This document shows positions 1 through 6,175 of a DNA stretch of 7,437 nt, piece by piece; position 1 is the stretch's first letter, and every line of letters starts with the position of its first letter. The stretch is from the NCBI GenBank assembly GCA_029978815.1, contig JAPOIQ010000050.1:1-7437 (forward strand). The letters are read 5' to 3'. Source of the stretch: a bacterium (GTDB taxonomy: Bacteria; Actinomycetota; Acidimicrobiia; Acidimicrobiales; Ilumatobacteraceae). The position numbers were made by a program, and so were the translations under genes. Under the pieces are notes generated by a model. It was not told the DNA's origin, searched no databases, and was given only the letters and a program-made list of their open reading frames with translations.

Positions 1-1
1 G

Positions 2-376
2 ATTCTGGAAGCGATCGATGACCTCAATGCAGCGCTGAATAGCGTCCGAAGTTTTATCGAAGCTGAAGAGAAAACCTCGCTAGAAAGCATGCTCCAGAGG
101 GCTCGAGAATCAAGAGCAAACCTGCCCGGTCGTGTGACAGACCCGTCGGTACTCTCGGAGGTCCGCATTCGCATTCCAGACCGTGCGGGTGCCGCAGCCG
201 AGGTGTTCACCCTCGCCGCTGAGCTCGGCGTCAACATTGCCAATTTTGAAGTTGTTCACCTCGCCGAAGGAAACCGTGGTGTCGCTGTTGTCCTTGTTGA
301 TTCTGGAGTTGTTGACATGTTCCGTGGCGGTCTCATCGCCCGAGGCTTCCGCCCGACTGTGAGTGCACTGACATGA
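2..376 (+). CDS. tyrA: Prephenate dehydrogenase, C-terminal part with ACT domain (partial, 5' end outside window)
   Basis: The frame is open from base 2 to the TGA at 374-376 and gives the last 124 residues of a protein that begins upstream of the window. Prephenate dehydrogenase converts prephenate to 4-hydroxyphenylpyruvate with NAD(P)+ in tyrosine synthesis. The first ~45 residues are helical (ILEAIDDLNAALNSVRSF, then ARESRANLPGR) and match the end of the TyrA dimerisation domain. An ACT regulatory domain follows: EVRIRIPDRAGAAAEVFTLA, then ELGVNIANFEVVHLAEGNRG and VAVVLVD. The DRAG and GVNI turns are where ACT domains usually bind an amino acid effector, so feedback control by tyrosine is plausible but inferred. 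The catalytic NAD domain is not in the window. The stop overlaps the aroA start as ATGA, and having aroA next supports an aromatic pathway role. An isolated ACT protein is less likely because the upstream helices and the LPGR segment are TyrA-like. Confidence 0.88.
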   Translation: MLEAIDDLNAALNSVRSFIEAEEKTSLESMLQRARESRANLPGRVTDPSVLSEVRIRIPDRAGAAAEVFTLAAELGVNIANFEVVHLAEGNRGVAVVLVDSGVVDMFRGGLIARGFRPTVSALT

Positions 377-1623
377 CGTTGTGGTGCACTCCGGTGGAGC
401 GCCCATTTCACTCCACAATTCGCGTTCCAGGGTCGAAGAGCATTGCAAACCGCGCGCTCATATGCGCTGCACTCAGTGAGGGACGATCAACACTGAAGAA
501 TCTTCCTGACGGTGATGACACCAGTGCCATGCTGTCGGGACTACAGGCTCTCGGTATCGAGGTGACACGCTCAGGTTCGACCGCAACGGTGCTCCGAGAT
601 GCAGCGCTGCAGTCTGGAAAAATTCACGCCGAACTCGCAGGCACGACCTCTCGGTTTTTGACAGCACTCGCAGCGACAGCTGGAAGCAGCATCTCTATCG
701 ACGGACACGAGCGCTTGAGACAGCGTCCAATAGGCCCCTTACTCAGTGCCCTTCGATCGTTAGGAGCGCAGATCGCTGATCACGACGGTGGATTGCCGGT
801 GAGTATCCAGGGCCCACTTCGTGGGGGAGCGGTGACCATTGATGCGACCACATCAAGCCAATTCATTTCTGCGCTCATGATGATCGGACCCGTGCTACCA
901 GAGGGTTTGCACATCGCGTTACAGGGAAACCCTATTTCACAGCCGTATGTGAACTTGACAGCTTCGGTAATGGAACTGTTCGGAGTGTCGACTGACATCT
1001 CAGAAGGCTCAGTCGGCATCTCACCACAGGAATATTCGGCGACTTCGGTCACCATCGAACCCGATGCCTCCTCTGCGTCGTATCCGCTTGCGATAGCGGC
1101 GGCAACAGGTTCAACCGTCACCATCGAAGACTTTGGGTCCTCGTCTCTTCAGGGTGATAAGCAGATAATTGACATCCTGCGCGAGATGAATGCTGACATC
1201 AATTGCACGACCCACTCCACCACGTTGACATCGAACGGACGCGATCTTGTGGGAATTGATCTCGATATGTCAGAGATTTCTGACTTGGTGCCAACGGTGG
1301 CGGCCCTTGCATGTTTCGCCGCGAGCCCTACCCGAATTAGAGGCGTGGGCTTCATCAGAAACAAAGAAAGTGACCGCATCGGAGATCTTGCCAGCGAGCT
1401 CAGCAAATTTGGGGCCAATGTCGTTGAACACGATGATGGTCTCACGATCACTCCCGCAGAGCTCCTAGGCGCAACTGTTGATACTCACGATGATCATCGG
1501 CTCGCAATGGCGTTCTCGATTATCGGCGCACGCGTACCGGGCACGGCTATCACCGAGCCAGAAGTGACCTCAAAGAGCTGGCCTTCGTACTGGCAGGACA
1601 TCACTGCGATGGTCACCGAATAA
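373..1623 (+). CDS. aroA: 3-phosphoshikimate 1-carboxyvinyltransferase (EPSP synthase)
   Basis: This complete 416-residue cytoplasmic enzyme joins phosphoenolpyruvate to shikimate-3-phosphate, the sixth step of the shikimate pathway. Length is normal (about 420-450). Key family residues are present: VPGSKSIANR at 18-27 with Lys22, Ser23 and Arg27; the LAGTTSRF loop at 88-95; RQRPIGPL with Arg118; TSSQF at 160-164 for shikimate-3-phosphate binding; catalytic Asp304 in EISDLVP; NKESDR at 330-335 with Glu332 and Arg335; DDHRLAMAF with Arg376; and TSKSW with Lys401. The loop that reads NAGTAMRP in E. coli reads LAGTTSRF here, so the position of E. coli Pro101 is Phe95, an actinobacterial-looking form. 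The ATG overlaps the tyrA stop as ATGA; no strong Shine-Dalgarno precedes it, which fits translational coupling. The TAA overlaps the next gene's ATG by one base. Confidence 0.98.
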   Translation: MTLWCTPVERPFHSTIRVPGSKSIANRALICAALSEGRSTLKNLPDGDDTSAMLSGLQALGIEVTRSGSTATVLRDAALQSGKIHAELAGTTSRFLTALAATAGSSISIDGHERLRQRPIGPLLSALRSLGAQIADHDGGLPVSIQGPLRGGAVTIDATTSSQFISALMMIGPVLPEGLHIALQGNPISQPYVNLTASVMELFGVSTDISEGSVGISPQEYSATSVTIEPDASSASYPLAIAAATGSTVTIEDFGSSSLQGDKQIIDILREMNADINCTTHSTTLTSNGRDLVGIDLDMSEISDLVPTVAALACFAASPTRIRGVGFIRNKESDRIGDLASELSKFGANVVEHDDGLTITPAELLGATVDTHDDHRLAMAFSIIGARVPGTAITEPEVTSKSWPSYWQDITAMVTE

Positions 1624-2192
1624 TGGTCCACATAGCAGTCTTTGACCTCGATAAGACGCTGACCGATCGAGATTGTTTCATACGTTTCTTACTCTTCGTT
1701 CGGCGTCGAGGGCACCGGCTTGACCTCGGTGGCGCAGTGCGCCGGATTGGGTTGTCACGTGTGTCACTCAAGAGATCGCTGTGCGCGCTCCTTAAAGGCT
1801 CCGATAAGGAAACGATTGACGCGCTTGCGCGTGATTTTTTTGAAGAGCGTGCGAAGGGCTGGCTAAGGCCACGCATTGTAGAATCTCTAAATGAGCACAA
1901 AGCCCATGGCGATCGAGTCGTTATCGTGTCGGCCTCTCTGCAAACGTATGTCAATTGCTTTGCCTCATACCTAGAGACGGAGTTTCTTGCCACCGAACTC
2001 GAATCTGACGGTTCGGTACTCACGGGCCGTATGTGCGGTGAGAATGTGCGAGGACAAGAGAAGGTGTCGAAGCTCAGCACGTTTCTCTCTAATGCTGGCT
2101 ACGAGAGGTCAGAAGTGTTTGTTACCGCGTACGGAGACTCAGCAGGCGACAGGGAAATGCTGGCCTGGGCGGATAGAGCGGTAAGGGTGTAG
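1623..2192 (+). CDS. HAD-superfamily subfamily IB hydrolase (SerB-like phosphatase), substrate unknown
   Basis: This is a 189-residue soluble protein with all four HAD motifs: motif I FDLDKTLTD (Asp8 nucleophile, Asp10 acid/base), motif II VIVSAS (Ser103), motif III Lys147 in GQEK, and motif IV YGDSAGDREML (Asp172, Asp176) for Mg2+ binding. The helical insert after motif I (about 18-85) and the stretch LATELESDGSVLTGRMCGENVRGQEK place it in the IB group with phosphoserine phosphatase, nearest the HAD-IB 'hypothetical 1' type. It should hydrolyse a small phosphomonoester, but the substrate cannot be read from sequence. Phosphoserine and other amino acid pathway phosphates are only guesses from the tyrA-aroA context. 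The start overlaps the aroA stop (TAATG), implying coupling. The protein ends 13 residues after motif IV, at WADRAVRV. Relatives usually continue with an Asn-Pro-Asp segment and a last helix, so the C-terminus looks short. Its stop lies 5 bp from the convergent permease gene. Confidence 0.87.
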   Translation: MVHIAVFDLDKTLTDRDCFIRFLLFVRRRGHRLDLGGAVRRIGLSRVSLKRSLCALLKGSDKETIDALARDFFEERAKGWLRPRIVESLNEHKAHGDRVVIVSASLQTYVNCFASYLETEFLATELESDGSVLTGRMCGENVRGQEKVSKLSTFLSNAGYERSEVFVTAYGDSAGDREMLAWADRAVRV

Positions 2193-2197
2193 CAAGA
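2193..2197. other. 5-bp convergent gene junction without room for a terminator
   Basis: The stop of the HAD hydrolase gene (TAG, 2190-2192, plus strand) and the stop of the oppC-like gene (TGA, 2200-2198, minus strand) face each other with five bases between them. No hairpin followed by a T-run is visible here, so any termination signal for either operon must lie inside the opposing coding sequence or depend on Rho. Transcripts from both sides could therefore overlap antisense. Confidence 0.85.
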
Positions 2198-3193
2198 TCA
2201 GAGGTTCGAGCCGCGAATCTCTCGGCGCTGCTGGAAGAAGTCGCCCACTTGGTTCAGCGAGAGCACGGTAAGTGTTAGCGCCAACGAAGGCCACATCACT
2301 TGAGCCACGTTGATTTTTATATCACGTCGAGCTTGGTTGATCATGTTGCCCCATGTCGGTGTCGGCAACTGCACACTGAGCCCGAGAAACGAAAGAGAGC
2401 CCTCCACGACAACGACAAATGCGGCAGCGACCATCGTGTACGCAAGCAGGGTCGGAAGCACGTTCGGAATAATCTCCCTGAACAGAATTCTGCTTGGCTT
2501 GGTACCAATAGCTCGGGCTGCGGTAACAAATTCTCGCGATGAGATTGCGAGCGAGTTAGCTCGGGCGACTCTGGTGTATGCAGGAATTGACAGCACGCCA
2601 ATGACCGCACTGATCACGAAGAGATTCCTGACCTCGAAAATCGACACCATGGCAAGCAACAGCACGAGCGCAGGAAAGGCAAGGATGACGTCAACGGTGG
2701 CCATCACGAAGGTCTCCACCCGCCCTCTGACAAAGCCGACGAGGGAGCCCAAGAAACCACCGATCATGATTCCGCAACAAGCGGAGACAACGACCACGAC
2801 AAGCGAGACCCACCCGCCGTGCACAATACGAGCAAAGGTATCTCGAGCGATTGCGTCTGTCCCCAACCAGTGAGAGGTGGACATTCCTTCGATCGGCTGA
2901 CCGGTGCCAAATTGACCGGTCTCACGAATAAAACCATTTGTTTGAATATTCGGATCTTGTAATGGCAGTGAGCCACCGAACCAGGCCACGTCGAGTTTTG
3001 CGTAGATCGCTCCAAACACGATGAGAACGAGCCATAGGGAACTCAACTTCACCCTCAGTGGCATAGAGCGAAGGATCTTTCGGAAGGTTGTCCTCTTTGG
3101 CGCAATATCTGTAGGCCCAGCAACGGCCGATGAGACATTGCTGAGCCGGTCCCGCGGAAACTCAGGTGTTGTTGATGAGTTGGTAATCGCCAT
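2198..3193 (-). CDS. oppC: Peptide-type ABC transporter permease, OppC/DppC family
   Basis: This 331-residue inner-membrane subunit would pair with the OppB-like protein to form the translocation pore. After a polar N-terminus of about 45 residues come a membrane segment at about 50-66 and a periplasmic stretch ending in HWLGTDAIARDTFARIVHGGWVSL (108-131), the family's 'HxLGTDxxGRD' hallmark. More membrane segments follow near 128-152, 160-184, 190-208, 246-268 and 298-316. The cytoplasmic EAA loop that docks on the ATPases is EFVTAARAIGTKPSRILFRE and following (221-244). VVEGSLSFLGLSVQLPTPTWGNMI (262-285) is also typical. The C-terminus (LNQVGDFFQQRREIRGSNL) lacks the usual Asp-Pro near the end. 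The ATG lies two bases after the oppB stop with no clear Shine-Dalgarno, so coupling is likely. The symbol is a family label; the substrate is unknown. Confidence 0.94.
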   Translation of the reverse strand: MAITNSSTTPEFPRDRLSNVSSAVAGPTDIAPKRTTFRKILRSMPLRVKLSSLWLVLIVFGAIYAKLDVAWFGGSLPLQDPNIQTNGFIRETGQFGTGQPIEGMSTSHWLGTDAIARDTFARIVHGGWVSLVVVVVSACCGIMIGGFLGSLVGFVRGRVETFVMATVDVILAFPALVLLLAMVSIFEVRNLFVISAVIGVLSIPAYTRVARANSLAISSREFVTAARAIGTKPSRILFREIIPNVLPTLLAYTMVAAAFVVVVEGSLSFLGLSVQLPTPTWGNMINQARRDIKINVAQVMWPSLALTLTVLSLNQVGDFFQQRREIRGSNL

Positions 3194-3195
3194 AA

Positions 3196-4149
3196 CTACC
3201 GCTTACGGATCCTTGGGTCGACTACTGCGTACAGCAGGTCGACGATCGTATTGATAACCACATATGCGGTGGCGATAAAAACAGTGATTCCCTGAATCAC
3301 GATGATGTCGCGTTGATTGATGGCGTTGATCAGCCTGAAACCAACTCCGGGAATGGCGAAGAGTGTTTCGATAATGACCGTGCCGCCAAGAAGTGCACCA
3401 AAGTTGATACCGATGATGGTCATCAAACTGAGGGAACTTGGCCGAAGGGCGTGGCGGAGCAGAATGAAGCGATCAGAAAGCCCTTTTGAACGGGCAGCCA
3501 AGATGTAGTTCTCTTGAAGTGTTGCGATCATGTCAGATCGTACGAGGCGGGAGAAGATAGCCATCTGGGTCATTGCGAGAGCCGATGCGGGCAAAATAGC
3601 GGTCTTGAGGTTCTCTACGAGGCCATCGGTGGATATCCGGTTCCAGTTTGAGGCGGGCAGCCATCCAAGCCTCACCGAGAACAGCCAAATGAGAAAAATA
3701 CCAATAATAAAGTTTGGTATTGAGAGAGCCACCTGTACACCTGCTGACGTAGTGGAGTCTTGCCACTTTCCCTGCTTGTAGGCGCCTAACACACCAATTG
3801 GAATTGCGAGAATGAGCGCCATGATGATGGCCATAAACGCGAGTTGCGCAGTAACAGGTAATCGTTGAGAGATCGTGGTGATGACTTCTTGTTCAGTGAT
3901 ATAGCTCCGACCAAGGTCACCTGTGGCGGCGTCTCCGAGCCAATTGACGTACCTGACAAGAAACGGGTCATCGAGACCGAGATCGGCTCGAATTTTTGCC
4001 ACAACCTCGGGGTCGCGCACGGCGTCAACCCCGAGGATGGCATTAACTGGGTCTCCGGGAAGGAGAGCTGTCATGGAAAATGTCAAGAACGTGACCGCCA
4101 GCAGTGTCGCCACTAGGCGGGCGAACCTCGTTGCGATGACCTTTCCCAC
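3196..4149 (-). CDS. oppB: Peptide-type ABC transporter permease, OppB/DppB family
   Basis: This 317-residue inner-membrane permease is of normal family length. The first membrane helix (about 9-29, RLVATLLAVTFLTFSMTALL) leads into PGDP at 31-34, the standard OppB/DppB N-terminal signature. The periplasmic region contains LGLDDPFLVRYVNWLGDAATGDLGRSY (57-83), also typical. Further helices lie near 100-124, 137-159, 188-205, 244-262 and 286-310. The EAA loop is NYILAARSKGLSDRFILLRH and following (214-238), ETLFAIPGVG is at 261-270, and the end DLLYAVVDPRIR is the usual close. The start is GTG at 4149-4147, supported by a strong Shine-Dalgarno six bases upstream. The gene lies 30 bases after the binding protein gene and 2 bases before oppC, clearly in one operon. 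Permease function is near certain; the transported compound is not known. Confidence 0.95.
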   Translation of the reverse strand: MGKVIATRFARLVATLLAVTFLTFSMTALLPGDPVNAILGVDAVRDPEVVAKIRADLGLDDPFLVRYVNWLGDAATGDLGRSYITEQEVITTISQRLPVTAQLAFMAIIMALILAIPIGVLGAYKQGKWQDSTTSAGVQVALSIPNFIIGIFLIWLFSVRLGWLPASNWNRISTDGLVENLKTAILPASALAMTQMAIFSRLVRSDMIATLQENYILAARSKGLSDRFILLRHALRPSSLSLMTIIGINFGALLGGTVIIETLFAIPGVGFRLINAINQRDIIVIQGITVFIATAYVVINTIVDLLYAVVDPRIRKR

Positions 4150-4152
4150 AGC

Positions 4153-4162
4153 TCTCCTCCCC
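4153..4162 (-). promoter_or_regulatory. Strong Shine-Dalgarno for the oppB-like gene
   Basis: On the minus strand the sequence GGGGAGGAGA precedes GTG at 4149-4147, with the GGAGG core (4160-4156) six bases before the start codon. This decides the GTG as the start and may compensate for it. It lies in the 30-base gap after the binding protein stop, so the permease genes can be translated independently of the upstream gene. Confidence 0.8.
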
Positions 4163-4179
4163 GGTAATGGTGTAACTGA

Positions 4180-6066
4180 CTATGAAGCGATAAACACTTC
4201 TGCCCAGCGGCCCTCAGCAGCCGGGAAACCAATGCCGAGCTCGCCAGAAGGCAGGTGCCAACTGTTCAAACCGAGGACGTTGGTGTCGGTACCAATTGCT
4301 GTAGCGGTGTGACCCGAGTAATACACCGGGACTTGATCTGCAAACTCAAGCATGATTGATTCGTAGAGCCCGAAACGGGTTTCGAAATCGTCTGTTTGAT
4401 TAGCAGCAACAGCAGCTTGGAAAGCGGTCGGGCTGAACCAGTTCGGGAAGTTCAACGGTGACACCACGCCAGGGATTCCCGCTGCCTCCGCGATTTCAGC
4501 GGTTGGCGGAGCAAGTGCTGGGTTGAGGCTGACCGCAGGGTCATCGTCGCTACCCCACCTCCAACAGTGCATTTTGTGATCCCCAACGAATCCGTTTTCA
4601 CCGCCGAGCGCAATGCCAATATGGGTCTGCTGATCGAAGTTTGTCAATGTGACATTCACCAATCCACTGGCCGTATACAACTGCTCAGACACCTGCATTG
4701 CGGCAATGAGCGTTGGATCAGGTGGGCATGAAAGTTCGACGTCAATTGATTCTCCAACTGCCTTACCGTCTGAACGTTCTGGGTCGTTGATGTATTCGGT
4801 GAGAATTTCAACCCCACCCTCGAAGTCAAATTGAGGCCACGCTTCGGCAACCTTTTCACTCCACCACGGTGAATCCGGGCTAAACCACTGAGTGGCAGGC
4901 AAGGAGATGCCAGTTCCACCGAGTGCCTCGATGGTCTGTTCCTGGCTGCCCATCTTGACCAGAGCGCGACGTACGCGGACGTCATCGAACGGCGGGACGA
5001 GCACGTTGAACATGCCGCCACCGAGGTTATTGCCCTGGAATTCCCACAGAGTGATATCAGCGCCGTCATCATCACGAGCAGCGCGTGCATCGCGAATTGT
5101 TCCTTGACGAAGGGTCTGCATTGCGTTGATCGTTCCAGAGAGCAGCGCATCAAGGCGTGTGCCTTCATCCGGAATGGGACGGAATGAGATTGAATCCAAG
5201 TAAGGAAGCGCGTTGCCATCTGGGTCTGTTGCCCAATAATTGTCGTTACGAACAAAGGTGGTCTCGTTGTCGAGGTCACGTGAGTCGATAACGAATGGGC
5301 CCGTCCCGATCGGTGCCATTGAGTAGCCCTCGGAATCAGCCGCGGCAGCCGCTGGATCGAAGACCATACCAAGTGGTGCCCTTGCCAGGGAGGCCGGGAA
5401 CGCTGATCCACCTTGGGACAGCGTATACGTCACCTCGAGATCGCCCGTCGCTTCAACGGAAACAAGGTTCGCAGCAGAAACAGCACCTGAACCAGCGGCT
5501 CCTGCTTGCTGGATCGGGAACATGTCAGCGATTGTTTGTGCTGTTAACTCGACGCCGTTGTGGAACGTAATTCCCGGTCGGAGAGTCATCGTCCAGACAG
5601 TGAAGTCTTCATTCGCTGAAATACTTTCCGCAACATTAGGCGAATACGCACCGCTGGAGGTTTGCTCAACGAGCTTGTCGTACACCGCAACCATCATGTT
5701 GTAACAAGGTGATGAACAGGTGTCTTCCCAAGGACGAAGGCCTGTTGCCTCGGCCTCAAGTCCGACGGATACCGAGCCGCCATACTCAATCGCCGTCTCT
5801 TCCTCGACAATTTCGGTGTCGACGTCGCCCTCTGCTTCGTCCCCCGCCTCAACAGCAGGTTCTTCAGCTGGCTCATCAGCTGGTTCGTCAGCTGGTTCTT
5901 CAGCAGGAGCCTCGGCTTCTTCCGAAGATTCCTCTGTCGTATCGGCGGGTGCGCTGTCGTCGCTTCCCCCACAGGCGCCAGCAACGAGACCGGCGGCCGC
6001 AAGGAAGGCGACTGCGCGATAAAGACCTCTACGTCTCATTGCACTTACCCCCATTTGGTTTCCCAT
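4180..6066 (-). CDS. oppA: ABC transporter solute-binding lipoprotein, family 5 (oligopeptide/dipeptide type)
   Basis: This extracytoplasmic receptor captures the solute and delivers it to the permeases. The reading frame has 628 residues from the first ATG (6066); ATGs at residue 5 (6054) and residue 10 (6039) are also possible. The third gives the most usual signal peptide, MRRRGLYRAVAFLAAAGLVAGAC, with the lipobox cysteine at 32. An acidic, disordered linker follows (about 36-91), including four AEEP/ADEP repeats. The family 5 domain starts near 96: AYSPNVAESISANEDFTVWT then MTLRPGITFHNGVELTA (140-176), GTGPFVI (254-260), NDNYW (274-278), FDDVRVRRALV (360-370) and WRWGSDDDPAVSLNPAL (502-518). 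The mature domain has four cysteines (117, 121, 447, 501), perhaps two disulfides. It is longer than usual (about 530-600), mainly because of the linker. It sits between the ATPase and permease genes. Function as a receptor is secure; peptide as ligand is only the family default. Confidence 0.95.
   Translation of the reverse strand: MGNQMGVSAMRRRGLYRAVAFLAAAGLVAGACGGSDDSAPADTTEESSEEAEAPAEEPADEPADEPAEEPAVEAGDEAEGDVDTEIVEEETAIEYGGSVSVGLEAEATGLRPWEDTCSSPCYNMMVAVYDKLVEQTSSGAYSPNVAESISANEDFTVWTMTLRPGITFHNGVELTAQTIADMFPIQQAGAAGSGAVSAANLVSVEATGDLEVTYTLSQGGSAFPASLARAPLGMVFDPAAAAADSEGYSMAPIGTGPFVIDSRDLDNETTFVRNDNYWATDPDGNALPYLDSISFRPIPDEGTRLDALLSGTINAMQTLRQGTIRDARAARDDDGADITLWEFQGNNLGGGMFNVLVPPFDDVRVRRALVKMGSQEQTIEALGGTGISLPATQWFSPDSPWWSEKVAEAWPQFDFEGGVEILTEYINDPERSDGKAVGESIDVELSCPPDPTLIAAMQVSEQLYTASGLVNVTLTNFDQQTHIGIALGGENGFVGDHKMHCWRWGSDDDPAVSLNPALAPPTAEIAEAAGIPGVVSPLNFPNWFSPTAFQAAVAANQTDDFETRFGLYESIMLEFADQVPVYYSGHTATAIGTDTNVLGLNSWHLPSGELGIGFPAAEGRWAEVFIAS
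5857..5904. repeat. Four in-frame 12-bp tandem repeats coding for AEEP/ADEP
   Basis: Four consecutive 12-bp units of the type TGGTTCTTCAGC (plus strand; first base A in the unit at 5857) encode Ala-Glu/Asp-Glu-Pro four times (residues 55-70) on the minus strand, within the linker behind the lipidated cysteine of the binding protein. The units differ only at single bases (for example TTCTTC, CTCATC, TTCGTC). More degenerate copies seem to flank the block. Because the unit is a multiple of three, slippage would change linker length without breaking the frame. Confidence 0.85.
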
Positions 6067-6175
6067 AGTTGTTTGTGTTCTCCGCAGCGACAGGGTGTCA
6101 CGGCGGATCGAAGTGGCAGTTCACCACAGCGACTTAATGCTAGCGGTTGCGTCGATAGCCATATGCCGGGGGAGG
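6067..6175 (-). other. Intergenic gap between second ATPase and binding protein genes
   Basis: This 109-base stretch (136 bases if the third ATG is the start of the binding protein) is the longest gap in the operon. I see no convincing -35/-10 pair, no terminator with a T-run and no small ORF with a good ribosome site. A GGAG lies 13 bases before the first ATG (too far for a strong site), and GGGGGT lies 8 bases before the third ATG (6039). A separate promoter or RNA processing site to raise receptor expression would fit such a gap, but nothing in the sequence proves it. Confidence 0.5.

Noticed and set aside
110..448. 112-codon minus-strand frame across the tyrA/aroA junction
   Set aside because: Antisense to the ACT domain and the aroA start; no coding-like features.
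2310..2873. 187-codon plus-strand frame opposite the OppC-like gene
   Set aside because: Thr/Arg-rich shadow of membrane-protein codons; no recognisable motif or start signal.
4656..5411. 251-codon minus-strand frame overlapping the binding protein gene
   Set aside because: Same strand, shifted frame inside a full-length family 5 protein; composition is Arg/Ser-rich and matches no family I know.
5720..6022. Plus-strand open frame with Ser-Ser-Ala-Gly repeats, opposite the binding protein gene
   Set aside because: The repeats are simply the reverse strand of the acidic linker codons; no ribosome site, and the opposite strand has a clear lipoprotein gene.
6089..6099. Small inverted repeat GACA-GGG-TGTC in the ATPase/receptor gap, as a terminator or operator
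   Set aside because: Only four base pairs with a three-base loop and no T-run; expected by chance at this length.
6067..6175. Promoter candidates (TAGCAT as -10, GTGACA as -35) in the gap before the binding protein
   Set aside because: No pair with acceptable spacing and match; not enough to annotate a promoter.
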